Below, one piece after another: positions 18,299 to 27,193 of a DNA stretch of 64,000 nt. The notes under the pieces were generated by a model. That model had not been told where the DNA came from. It searched no databases and saw nothing but the letters and a program-made list of their open reading frames with translations. The stretch is from Azospirillum sp. TSO35-2. Lineage in GTDB: Bacteria; Pseudomonadota; Alphaproteobacteria; Azospirillales; Azospirillaceae. Made by a program: the position numbers and the translations under genes. The stretch is taken from positions 428,226 to 492,225 of the forward strand of contig NZ_LGRA01000021.1 of assembly GCF_003116095.1 (NCBI RefSeq). The letters are read 5' to 3'. Every line of letters starts with the position of its first letter. Positions within the stretch are counted from its first letter, which is position 1.

Positions 18299-19483
18299 AT
18301 GTTCAGGAACGATCACGCCAAGACCGAGCAGCAGCGGTCCAGCGCCGAGACCCAGCGCGCCGCCAAGAGCTTCACCCGCCGCCTGCTGCTGCAGAGCGCC
18401 GCGGCGGCGGCCGGCGTCGCCTCGGTCGGGCCCTTCGTGCTGCGCGAGGGTCGCGCCGCGTCGGGCTCGGTGAAGATCTTCTCCTGGGCCGGCTACATCA
18501 GCCCGGACATGCTGGCCGATTTCGAGAAGAAGACCGGCGTCAAGGCGACCCTGACCGAATACGGCACCAACGACGAGCTGCTGAACCAGCTCAAGGCCAC
18601 CGGCGGCGCCGGCTTCGACATCATCCACCCCACCGTCGACCGCGTGCCGAACTATGTCGAGTTCGAGCTGGTGCAGCCGATCGACGAGGCGAAGGTGAAG
18701 TGGGACGGCTGCCTGAAGTCGTCGGTCGAGGGCTCCGCCGGGATGGGCGGCGTCGTCGGCGGCAAGCGCTATTTCGCCCCGGCCGACTGGGGAACGGAGG
18801 CGCTGGCCTACGACATGAAGAAGGCGCCGCTCACCTACGGCACCGCCAGCTACGGCGACCTGTGGGCGCCGGCCAACGCCGGCAAGGTGACGGTGCGCGG
18901 CCACTCCTCGCTGATCGGCATCGCGCTGTGGCTGGAAAGCCAGGGCAAGCTGCCGCACCCGGTGCGCGACCAGTTCAAGGACGAGGCGAAGGCGCGGGCC
19001 AACTTCGACGCCATCCTGAAGGTGGCCGCCGCCAACAAGAAGTCGGTCGCCCAGTTCTGGACCAACGAGAACGAGGCCCAGGGCGCCTTCCGCACCAACG
19101 GCTGCGTCATCGGCCAGACCTGGGACAGCAGCGCCGTCGCGCTGCGCAAGGAAGGGCTGCCGATCCGCTTCGTCGCGCCGAAGGAGGGCGCGCTGGCCTG
19201 GATGGAAGGCTTCGCCATCCCGAAGAAGGCGGAGAACCTGGACAACGCCTACGCCTGGATCAACTGGTTCTACACGCCGGAGGCCGGTGCGCTCTACACC
19301 AACCATTCCGGCATCTCCAGCACCGCGGTCGGCGCCGAGGCGCACCTGACCGACCTGAACAAGCAGTTCTTCGCCGACGCCTATCCGGGCGACGCGCTGC
19401 AGAAGCTGTGGTGGTGGCCGATCCAGGAGGCGTGGTACGTCTCGATCCGCAACGAGTACCAGGATCGCTTCCTGGCGGCGTGA
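18299..19483 (+). CDS. Spermidine/putrescine-type ABC transporter substrate-binding protein
   Basis: This 394-residue periplasmic binding protein belongs to the PotD/PotF family. The N-terminus has a twin-arginine-like signal (SFTRRLLLQSAAAAAG), then mature sequence starting near VKIFSWAGYISPDMLADFEKKTG, the family's typical opening. WGTEALAYD and WTNENEAQGAF segments also fit. Start ATG 18299 follows GGGAG. The next gene is the cognate ATPase, separated by 264 bases of palindromic repeat; no permease genes are nearby. A polyamine or related cation is the likely ligand. Confidence 0.88.
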   Translation: MFRNDHAKTEQQRSSAETQRAAKSFTRRLLLQSAAAAAGVASVGPFVLREGRAASGSVKIFSWAGYISPDMLADFEKKTGVKATLTEYGTNDELLNQLKATGGAGFDIIHPTVDRVPNYVEFELVQPIDEAKVKWDGCLKSSVEGSAGMGGVVGGKRYFAPADWGTEALAYDMKKAPLTYGTASYGDLWAPANAGKVTVRGHSSLIGIALWLESQGKLPHPVRDQFKDEAKARANFDAILKVAAANKKSVAQFWTNENEAQGAFRTNGCVIGQTWDSSAVALRKEGLPIRFVAPKEGALAWMEGFAIPKKAENLDNAYAWINWFYTPEAGALYTNHSGISSTAVGAEAHLTDLNKQFFADAYPGDALQKLWWWPIQEAWYVSIRNEYQDRFLAA

Positions 19484-19489
19484 TCCGTT

Positions 19490-19724
19490 TCTCCCTCTCC
19501 CGTCCCGGGAGAGGGCATGGAGCCGATGGCCGCAGGCCGAAAGAGCGCCGACAGGCGATCTTAGGCGGAATGCGGTCGCGAGACTTGCGAGCGACCTCGG
19601 GGCCCATGCGCAGCATGGGAAGGGTGAGGGGTGAGGCACGGAGCCCGAGGGCTCCGGATGCTTTTTCCACCCCTCACCCTCCCGCCTGCGGCGGGTCCCT
19701 CCCTCTCCCGGGGCGGGAGAGGGT
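19490..19724. repeat. Composite palindromic repeat between binding-protein and ATPase genes
   Basis: CCCTCTCCC/GGGAGAGGG hairpins stand at each end (about 19492-19514 and 19698-19722). Between them lie several more: GGTCGC/GCGACC, CCCATGC-GCA-GCATGGG, GGGTGAGGGGTG (19622-19633) pairing with CACCCCTCACCC (19668-19679), and GGAGCCC-GAG-GGCTCC. It occupies nearly the whole gap in a presumed operon and could protect the upstream mRNA or reduce expression of the ATPase. It shares its outer arms with the repeats at 5606, 28658 and 43454. Confidence 0.75.
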
Positions 19725-19747
19725 ATGTTCCGACTCCGGCAGGTGAC

Positions 19748-20800
<1,053 letters not shown>

Positions 20801-20842
20801 CCAGCCTCCCGGATCATCCTCTATCCTTACCTGCGCGCACAC

Positions 20843-20876
20843 AAAAACGCCCCGGCCGAATCGACCGGGGCGTTTT
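20843..20876. terminator. Bidirectional terminator between convergent genes
   Basis: AAAAACGCCCCGG pairs with CCGGGGCGTTTT around a nine-base loop. The T-run at 20873-20876 serves the plus-strand transporter gene; the A-run at 20843-20847 gives a T-run on the minus strand for the convergent Tim44-like gene. The motif TATCCTTAC lies just before it (20822-20830). Confidence 0.85.
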
Positions 20877-20899
20877 CGCGTGTCCGAAGAGGAACGGCG

Positions 20900-21994
20900 T
20901 CAGTGCGTCTGCTGGATCGCCGACAGCTGCCACTGGCCACCGCGCGGGCGGACGAAGGTCCACAGCTCCGTCACCTCGACCGGGCGGGACGGGTCGCCGT
21001 CGACCACGCGGCCGCTGGCGCGGTCGGTCGTGACGTCGATCAGCGAGAAGCGCATCGCCACCGTGGCGAATTCCTGCAGGCCCTCGCGCCACCCCTCGGC
21101 CAGATCGCCCTGCAGCAGGCGGACGTCGCTGACCTTGTTGACCACGCCGCGGTTGCGGTTGTCGGCCAGGTCGCCGCTGAAGTAGGCGAACATCTCCGGC
21201 GTCGTGGCGCCGCGCAGCGTGTCGGTGTCCTCGCGCCCGTAGGCGGTCTGGATGGTGCCGAGCAGCCGCTCGAACGACTCGAAGTCGGCGGGCTGGATGC
21301 CAATCTCGTCGGCGGCCTGGCGGCGCGGGGCCGGACCACCGGCGCCGCCCATCGGGCCACCCACCGGGCCACCCACCGGGTTATAGCCGACGTCGACCGG
21401 GTCACGGTTCAGCGGACCGCCGGCGTAGGCCGGCCGGCTGCCCAGCGGCGCACCGCCCAGCGACGCGTTGGCGTTCTGCGACTGCGCCCGGTTGCGGAAG
21501 AAGCGCATCGCCAGCCGGACCAGGAAGACCACCAGCAGGATCTGGAGGATGAAGCCCAGGATGCCGCCGAAGCTGCCCAGCCCGTCGAAGAAGCCGCCGC
21601 CGAACAGCATCGCGCCGATGCCGGCGCCGATCAGGCCGCCCATCAGGCCCGACATGAAGCCGCCGCCGAAGAAGCCGCGCGACGGTGCCGGGGCGGCGGT
21701 CGCCGGGCGCTGCACGCCGGGGGCCGGCTGCGGGGCGGCCGAGCGTTCCATTGGCATCGCGGTGCTGGGGGCGGTGCTGGTCGCGGCCGGCGCGTCGTAG
21801 GTGCGTGAGCCGCGGCTGCCCGACGACGTGCTCTTGCCGGCGCGGGCGTCGGCGGTGCCGGCGGCCAGCGCCATCACCAGGGCAACCGCCACCGCGGTCG
21901 CGGCGCGGGCGCCCCGCTTCGTCTTGGAAAGGCTGTTGGCGGAAAGGCTCGTAGGTCGGGTCTTCTCGCTCATGGTCGTGCTCGCAATGCTCAT
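20900..21994 (-). CDS. Tim44-like domain membrane protein
   Basis: This 364-residue protein has an N-terminal signal or anchor (ARAATAVAVALVMALAAGTADA), then a Pro/Ala-rich stretch. A Gly/Phe-rich hydrophobic region with likely membrane segments (FGGGFMSGLMGGLIGAGIGAMLFGG and ILGFILQILLVVFLVRLAMRFF) follows. The C-terminal Tim44-like domain (about 220-364) includes FESFERLLGTIQTAYGREDTDTL and ends VTELWTFVRPRGGQWQLSAIQQ. In mitochondria this fold tethers the import motor; in bacteria its role is unclear, probably at the inner membrane. ATG 21994 was chosen; ATG 21973 is also possible. Confidence 0.85.
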   Translation of the reverse strand: MSIASTTMSEKTRPTSLSANSLSKTKRGARAATAVAVALVMALAAGTADARAGKSTSSGSRGSRTYDAPAATSTAPSTAMPMERSAAPQPAPGVQRPATAAPAPSRGFFGGGFMSGLMGGLIGAGIGAMLFGGGFFDGLGSFGGILGFILQILLVVFLVRLAMRFFRNRAQSQNANASLGGAPLGSRPAYAGGPLNRDPVDVGYNPVGGPVGGPMGGAGGPAPRRQAADEIGIQPADFESFERLLGTIQTAYGREDTDTLRGATTPEMFAYFSGDLADNRNRGVVNKVSDVRLLQGDLAEGWREGLQEFATVAMRFSLIDVTTDRASGRVVDGDPSRPVEVTELWTFVRPRGGQWQLSAIQQTH

Positions 21995-22079
21995 CTGGTC
22001 GGTTGAGCCTTCCCAGATGGGGGCGGTCGCCCTCCCGTTTAAGAGGGCGGCGCCATTTTTCGGGCAACTGTTCGTATGC

Positions 22080-22511
22080 CTAATCGTTTTCGCCGGAGTC
22101 GTCCCCACCATGCAGCGCATCGATCGCCCGCCGCTCGCGCTTGGTCGGGCGTCCCGCACCGGCCGGGCGGCCGACGTCGCGGTAGGGATCCTGCAAGCGC
22201 TCCTCCGGCACCGGCGGGGCGAGGTCCTCGTACAGCGCCTGGGCCTCCGGCGCCGGGCCGCGCCGGGTGCCGAGCGCCAGCACCTTGATGACGCGGATGT
22301 GGCGCCCCTGCGCGAAGGTCAGCACGTCGCCCGGCTTCACCGAGGCGTGCGCCTTGGTCACCACCGCCCCCGACATCCGCACGCCGCCGTCGTTGCACAG
22401 CTTGGCGGCGAGGCTGCGCGTCTTGAAGAAGCGGGCGTACCACAGCCACTTGTCGATGCGCAGCCGGCCAGGGGTGGCGGCGTCGGTGTCGATGGCGTCG
22501 GCGTTGGTCAT
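22080..22511 (-). CDS. S4 domain RNA-binding protein (Hsp15-like)
   Basis: This 143-residue protein has an S4 RNA-binding domain at about 16-75 (RLRIDKWLWYARFFKTRSLAAKLCNDGGVRMSG, shown in shorter parts by RIDKWLWYARFFKTR and GGVRMSGAVV). The closest known relative is Hsp15, which binds stalled 50S subunits carrying nascent chains. The C-terminal half is basic/acidic and probably disordered. It lies downstream of the SUV3-like helicase gene on the same strand, about 120 bases away across a palindromic repeat, which suggests a shared RNA-related transcript. Confidence 0.88.
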   Translation of the reverse strand: MTNADAIDTDAATPGRLRIDKWLWYARFFKTRSLAAKLCNDGGVRMSGAVVTKAHASVKPGDVLTFAQGRHIRVIKVLALGTRRGPAPEAQALYEDLAPPVPEERLQDPYRDVGRPAGAGRPTKRERRAIDALHGGDDSGEND

Positions 22512-22559
22512 GGGCGTTTCCGTGCGTTGGTTCAGGTTGTTCAGTCCACTCCGTCAGCG

Positions 22560-22602
22560 CCCCACCTAACCTCCCCCGCCCAGCGGGGGAGGTTAGGTGG
22601 GG
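22560..22602. repeat. Perfect inverted repeat with CCCACCTAACCTCCCCCGC arms
   Basis: The left arm (22560-22578) and right arm (22584-22602) are perfect inverted copies with a very short loop. The same arms occur at 47789-47893. It sits between the helicase stop and the S4 gene start. There is no T-run on the minus strand, so it is a dispersed repeat rather than a plain terminator. Confidence 0.8.
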
Positions 22603-22629
22603 GTTTAACTTGTCCACACGAAAACCCCC

Positions 22630-25167
22630 TCACATCCCCGACAACTGCCGCAGCTTGGCGAAGGGGTGGTCGGCGTTGGTCGGCGCCTCGCGCCGGGGCC
22701 TCGGGGCCTGGGGGCGGCGGCGCTTCCAGGTCACGGTGCCGTCCTCGGCCACCGCGCGGGCGTAGCCGAGGCCGGCCAGCACGGCGCCCAGTTCCTCCGC
22801 CGACAGGCCGACGCGCTGGCCGAGCGCCACCTCGCGGATCGGGGTGCCGGCCTTGGAGGTGGTCAGCAACTCGGTTTCCAGCCGGTCGAGCATGTCGACG
22901 CGCAGCGCCCGGCCGCCGGCCACCGGATAGCCGATGGCCTCCCAGAAGGCCGGCGGTGCACCGCCATCCGTGACCGGCAGCGCTTCCACCGACACCCGGC
23001 CGGGCGGCGGCACCGGGACCGGCAGGGGATGGCCCTTCGCCACCGCCCACAGCAGGGCGCGCAGGCTCACCGCCGCCGGCTTGGCCAGCGCCGTCAGGTA
23101 GAGGTGCGACACGCCCAGCCGGACGCCCAGCCGGGTCAGCGCCTTGCGGTCCTCGCGCTCCAGCCGTTCGACCATGGCGGCGACCGGCGCGCGCGGCAGC
23201 ACGCCCAACCCTTCCACCAGTTGGAAGGCCAGCCCGCGCCCCGCCCCGGACAGGCCGCCCGACAGCCCATCCGCGCCGGACAGCGCGAACAGCGGCTTCA
23301 GCCGGGCGGCGATGTGGTCCTTCAGCCAGCGGTCGAGCCGCGCCCGCACCCGCTCGCGCTGGGCCTGGTCCAGCATGCCCTCGTCGAACGGCACCACCAG
23401 CGGTGTCAGCACCGACGGCCCGGCGGCCAGACGCGCCACCGGCAACCCGTCCGCGCTCAGCACCCCGTCCGGTCCCAGCGCGAAGACGTCGTCCGGCTCG
23501 GCCTCGAAGGCGCGCAGCCGCTTGGCCAGCTCGTCGCGCAGCGCCCGGCGGGCGGCGGTCAGCAGCGACTTCGCCTCGTCGGAGCGGTCGGGGGCGTCGG
23601 GGACGAAGCGGAACCCTTCCAGCCGGCCGACGACGTGCCCTTCCACCACCACCTCGCCGTCGGCGCGCACGCCGCCCAGCAGCGCCCGCCCGTCCTTCAG
23701 CGTCCGCGACAGCGTGGCGGAGCGGCGGTCGATGAAGCGCTGGGTCAGCCGCTCGTGCAGGGCGTCGGACAGCCGGTCCTCGATGGCGCGGGTGCGCTCC
23801 TGCCAGTGCAGCGGGTCCTTCAGCCAGACCGGCCGGTTGGAGATGTAGGTCCAGGTGCGGATGTGGGCGATGCGGGCGACCAGCGCGTCGATGTCGCCCT
23901 CCGTCCGGTCGAGCCGGGCGATCTGCTTCGCCACCCAGTCGTCGTCCAGCCGGCGCATCGGCCCGCGCAGGCCGCGGAAGATCTGCGCCAGCAGCTTGGT
24001 GTGGGCGTCGGACAGCACCTTGCGGAAGTCGGGGACCTGGCAGACCTCCCACAGCAGGCGCACGGCATCGCGGCCCTTGGCGAGGTCCATGATCTCCGGA
24101 TCGCGCACCAGCGCCTGCAGCGCCAGATGGTCGTCGGCCTCGCGCACGCGCGACAGCTCGGCGATCGGCGCCCGTTCCTCCAGCGATTTCAGCAGGAAGC
24201 CCGGCGTGTCGAAGCGCAGGTCGCTGTTGCGCCAGGACAGCGCCTTGACCGTCTCGAACTCGTGGTTCTCGACGCGGGACACCAGATCGGCGTCCAGCTC
24301 CCCCACCTCGTCGGTGGTGCCGAAGGTGCCGTCGCGCATGTGGCGCCCGGCGCGGCCGGCGATCTGCGCCACCTCGGCGGGCCTGAGCCGGCGCGGGGCG
24401 AAGCCGTCGAACTTGACGATGCGGGCGAAGGCGACATGGTCGACGTCCATGTTCAGCCCCATGCCGATGGCGTCGGTCGCCACCAGGTAATCGACCTCGC
24501 CCGCCTGATAGAGCCCGACCTGGGCGTTGCGGGTGCGCGGGCTGAGCGCGCCCAGCACCACGGCGGTGCCGCCGCGCTGGCGCCGGATCAGCTCGGCGAT
24601 GGCGTAGACGTCGGTGGCGGAGAAGGCGACGACGGCGGAGCGCGGTGGCAGCCGCGTCAGCTTCTTGTGGCCGGCGTAGGTCAGCTGGGAAAAGCGCGGG
24701 CGGCTGACGAACTCCGCCTTCGGCACCAGCCGGCGGATCATCGGCAGCATCGAGTCCGACCCGAGGAACATCGTCTCGACCAGCCCGCGGGCGTTCAGCA
24801 GCCGGTCGGTGAAGATGTGGCCGCGTTCGGGATCGGCGCAGAGCTGGATCTCATCGACCGCCAGGAAATCGACCGCGCGGTCGAGCGGCATCGACTCGAC
24901 GGTGCACACCCAATAGGCCGGGTTGGGGGGCAGGATCTTCTCCTCCCCCGTCACCAGGGCGACGGCGTTCCGGCCCTTGATGGAGACGATGCGGTCGTAA
25001 TTCTCCCGCGCCAGCAGGCGCAGGGGGAAACCGATCATGCCGGACCGGTGGCCGAGCATGCGCTCGATCGCCAGATAGGTCTTGCCGGTGTTGGTCGGCC
25101 CCAGCACGGCGACCACACGGCCCCCCCGCCCGAGACCGCCGCCCGCCGAAGCGTGAGAGGACGTCAT
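22630..25167 (-). CDS. SUV3-like superfamily 2 helicase
   Basis: This is an 845-residue helicase. Walker A is GPTNTGKT near 23-30, motif II is the DEIQ variant (FLAVDEIQLCAD), motif III-like FSATD follows, and motif VI is QIAGRAGRH. The GLNMDVDHVAFARIVKFDG segment is characteristic of SUV3, the mitochondrial RNA-degradosome helicase; alphaproteobacterial homologues are thought to act on RNA. The C-terminal half (about 400-845) is poorly conserved and ends in a basic Arg/Pro stretch. The start MTSSHASAG at 25167 was chosen; an in-frame ATG at 25203 adds 12 residues with no better ribosome site. Confidence 0.88.
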   Translation of the reverse strand: MTSSHASAGGGLGRGGRVVAVLGPTNTGKTYLAIERMLGHRSGMIGFPLRLLARENYDRIVSIKGRNAVALVTGEEKILPPNPAYWVCTVESMPLDRAVDFLAVDEIQLCADPERGHIFTDRLLNARGLVETMFLGSDSMLPMIRRLVPKAEFVSRPRFSQLTYAGHKKLTRLPPRSAVVAFSATDVYAIAELIRRQRGGTAVVLGALSPRTRNAQVGLYQAGEVDYLVATDAIGMGLNMDVDHVAFARIVKFDGFAPRRLRPAEVAQIAGRAGRHMRDGTFGTTDEVGELDADLVSRVENHEFETVKALSWRNSDLRFDTPGFLLKSLEERAPIAELSRVREADDHLALQALVRDPEIMDLAKGRDAVRLLWEVCQVPDFRKVLSDAHTKLLAQIFRGLRGPMRRLDDDWVAKQIARLDRTEGDIDALVARIAHIRTWTYISNRPVWLKDPLHWQERTRAIEDRLSDALHERLTQRFIDRRSATLSRTLKDGRALLGGVRADGEVVVEGHVVGRLEGFRFVPDAPDRSDEAKSLLTAARRALRDELAKRLRAFEAEPDDVFALGPDGVLSADGLPVARLAAGPSVLTPLVVPFDEGMLDQAQRERVRARLDRWLKDHIAARLKPLFALSGADGLSGGLSGAGRGLAFQLVEGLGVLPRAPVAAMVERLEREDRKALTRLGVRLGVSHLYLTALAKPAAVSLRALLWAVAKGHPLPVPVPPPGRVSVEALPVTDGGAPPAFWEAIGYPVAGGRALRVDMLDRLETELLTTSKAGTPIREVALGQRVGLSAEELGAVLAGLGYARAVAEDGTVTWKRRRPQAPRPRREAPTNADHPFAKLRQLSGM

Positions 25168-25245
25168 GGGGTAAGCTTTGGGGTGCCGGCGGCCGCAATG
25201 CAAGCGGCGCCTTGGCGGTGTATGGCAAATGCGCCGGCCGACCGG

Positions 25246-25395
25246 TCAATGGGACAAGGGAGGGGGGTGCAGGGGCGGGGCGCAGCGGTCGCGGACCGCG
25301 CGGAATTTGGCGCGGGCCACCCGCAGGATCAGCGCATAGTCGCTCTTGATGACCGAAAGGCTGAAAAACAGCGGGGAAAGGTCGAGCATGGACAT
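25246..25395 (-). CDS. Candidate small protein, 49 residues
   Basis: A short frame runs from ATG 25393-25395 (second ATG 25387-25389) to a TGA at 25246-25248. It begins MSMLDLSPLFFSLSVIKSD, continues with a hydrophobic then basic segment (YALILRVARAKFRAVRDR) and ends proline-rich. Third codon positions are GC-rich like the neighbours, and a GGAAG lies upstream. It fills part of a 380-base gap between the helicase gene and the Spy-like gene. No family is recognised, and it could be a chance frame. Confidence 0.35.
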   Translation of the reverse strand: MSMLDLSPLFFSLSVIKSDYALILRVARAKFRAVRDRCAPPLHPPPLSH

Positions 25396-25456
25396 CGGGG
25401 AGGCTTCCGGTTGGGACCTTGCCCGGTCCGCGCGGTGGGACCGGATCCGGGAAACG

Positions 25457-25492
25457 ACACGGGCCGCCGAATGGGGGTTCGGCGGCCCGTGT
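25457..25492 (-). terminator. Strong hairpin after the Spy-like gene
   Basis: Fifteen-base perfect arms, ACACGGGCCGCCGAA (25457-25471) and TTCGGCGGCCCGTGT (25478-25492), enclose a six-base loop 55 bases after the Spy-like stop. There is no clear T-run, so termination would be imperfect. The rest of the gap between 25168 and 25547 shows only the candidate small gene. Confidence 0.6.
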
Positions 25493-25547
25493 CTCTCGAC
25501 GGCTGCGTTGGGGGGCTTGGGATCAGCCGCCGGGAGCCAGTGTTACG

Positions 25548-26183
25548 TCAGCCCTTCGGCTGTTCCTGCGGCGCCTTGGCCGGGCCGTTTCCCGGACCGT
25601 TGCCGGGGCCCATCATGCCCGGCCCCATGCCGCCGGGCCCCATGCCGCCGGAACCCATCCCGTGATGGCGCGGGCCGTCATGATCCCAGCCGCCGGGGCC
25701 GCCGTGATGCATCCCCATCCGGCCGCCGGGGCCCTGGTTCAGCATGTGGTCGGCCTCCTTCTGCTGGTCCGGCGTCAGCTGGGCGTACAGGTCGGTCAGG
25801 GCCGGGCGGACGGTCTGCAACTGCTGCAGGTGGGCCTGCATCATCTGCTCGGCGCGCTCCAGGCGCTGCGGCAGCGCCGCCGGACGCGGCGCGTCCTTGA
25901 ACTTGACGCACAGGTCCTGCGTCGGCTTCAGGCTGGAGCGGGCGGCGTCGGCGAACTTGGTCCAGGCGGCGCGCTGCTGGTCGGTGATGTGCAGCTTCTT
26001 CTCGGCGTAGGCCAGCTTGCCGGCGAGCCGGGCCTCCTGGTCCTCGCACATGCCGGCGAAGTGGCGGTCGGGGCCGCCCGGGCCACCGGGGCCGCCGGGC
26101 TGCGGACCGCCCTGGGCGAAGACCGGAACGGCCACGCCGAGGCCGGCGACCAGCAGGGCGGACGTCAGAAGGGCGCGTTTCAT
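25548..26183 (-). CDS. Spy/CpxP-like periplasmic protein (LTXXQ family)
   Basis: This 211-residue exported protein has a signal peptide (1-23, ending VFAQ). It has two helical LTXXQ-type segments: LHITDQQRAAWTKFADA and AQLTPDQQKEADHMLNQ. The helical core at about 40-150 fits Spy, CpxP and ZraP, which act as envelope chaperones or stress sensors. The C-terminal 60 residues are a Gly/Met/His-rich tail (HHGG, HHGMGSGGMGPGG) that may bind metal ions. It is divergent from an OmpR-type regulator and kinase; in Cpx systems the CpxP homologue inhibits the kinase. That pairing here is inference, supported by CpxR-like sites in the shared promoter gap. Confidence 0.8.
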   Translation of the reverse strand: MKRALLTSALLVAGLGVAVPVFAQGGPQPGGPGGPGGPDRHFAGMCEDQEARLAGKLAYAEKKLHITDQQRAAWTKFADAARSSLKPTQDLCVKFKDAPRPAALPQRLERAEQMMQAHLQQLQTVRPALTDLYAQLTPDQQKEADHMLNQGPGGRMGMHHGGPGGWDHDGPRHHGMGSGGMGPGGMGPGMMGPGNGPGNGPAKAPQEQPKG

Positions 26184-26371
26184 GGTGACAACTCCTCAGT
26201 GTTTCGACCGTGCCGCGGGGTGGTTCGAGCCAAGCGGTGCGGTGCTGCGTAAACCCCGGATGGAGGGGGCTTATTCCGGTGGGAGGCGGGCGGTGCGTCA
26301 TCACCGCCGTCCCGATGACCAGACAATGGCGCCGCAACGTTGCCGCCGCATGTCCGCAAACCGGTCATTTG

Positions 26372-26414
26372 GTAACAGTGTGTAACCGCCGGGCCCTCCG
26401 TAACCGGGCGTTAC
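26372..26414. promoter_or_regulatory. GTAAC boxes in divergent promoter region (CpxR-like)
   Basis: GTAAC occurs at 26372-26376 and 26382-26386, giving GTAAC-N5-GTAAC. GTAAC at 26400-26404 and GTTAC at 26410-26414 form GTAAC-N5-GTTAC. The known CpxR box is GTAAA-N5-GTAAA, so these resemble tandem half-sites for an OmpR/PhoB-type regulator. They lie 38 bases upstream of the regulator start and about 190 bases from the Spy-like start. Confidence 0.55.
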
Positions 26415-26451
26415 ACATTTCCCCTTCACCCCAACCGCGCCTCGCCCGATC

Positions 26452-27189
26452 ATGGTCGCCATGGACCGTATCCCCCACCTCCTCGTCGTCGACGACGACC
26501 GCGAAATCCGCTCCCTCGTCGCCCAGTTCCTGACCAAGCACGGCTTCCGGGTCACCGGCGTGCGGGACGGGGCGGAGATGATGCGCACGCTGGACGGCGC
26601 CCGCGTCGACCTGATCGTGCTCGACCTCATGCTGCCGGGGGAGGACGGGCTGTCGCTGTGCCGCCGGCTGCGCGCTGCCCCCCAGACCGCCCAGACGCCG
26701 GTGATCATGCTGACCGCGATGGGGGAGGAGACCGACCGCATCGTCGGGCTGGAGATGGGGGCCGACGACTATCTGGCGAAGCCGTTCAGCCCGCGCGAGC
26801 TGCTGGCCCGCATCAAGGCGGTGCTGCGCCGCGTCTCCGCCCCGCCGGTGGCGGGCGGTGCGGCGGCGGCCGGCACGGTGCTGCGCTTCGAGGGCTGGTC
26901 GCTCGACATCACCAAGCGCGAGCTGCGGTCGCCCGACGGCGTGCTGGTCCAGCTCTCCGCCGGGGAATACGACCTGCTGGTCGCCTTCGTCGAGCACCCG
27001 CAGCGGGTGCTGACCCGCGACCAGCTGCTGGATCTGGCGCGCGGCCGCTCGGCGGTGCCGTTCGACCGCTCCGTCGACGTGCAGGTCAGCCGCCTGCGCC
27101 GCAAGATCGAACCCGATCCGGCCGAACCGACCCTGATCAAGACGGTGCGTGGCGGTGGCTATCTCTTCACCGCGTCGGTCGGGAGCTGA
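26452..27189 (+). CDS. OmpR-family response regulator
   Basis: This 245-residue regulator has a receiver domain (about 8-125) with phosphoacceptor Asp58 (IVLDLMLPGEDG) and the conserved lysine in YLAKPFSPREL. A winged-helix DNA-binding domain follows (about 145-240, with SAGEYDLLVAFVEHPQRVLTRDQLLDLARGR, i.e. EYDLLVAFVEHP and VLTRDQLLDLA). ATG 26452 was taken; ATG 26461 is three codons in. It is four bases upstream of its kinase gene and divergent from the Spy-like gene. It probably autoregulates through the GTAAC boxes. Confidence 0.93.
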   Translation: MVAMDRIPHLLVVDDDREIRSLVAQFLTKHGFRVTGVRDGAEMMRTLDGARVDLIVLDLMLPGEDGLSLCRRLRAAPQTAQTPVIMLTAMGEETDRIVGLEMGADDYLAKPFSPRELLARIKAVLRRVSAPPVAGGAAAAGTVLRFEGWSLDITKRELRSPDGVLVQLSAGEYDLLVAFVEHPQRVLTRDQLLDLARGRSAVPFDRSVDVQVSRLRRKIEPDPAEPTLIKTVRGGGYLFTASVGS

Positions 27190-27193
27190 CCCG

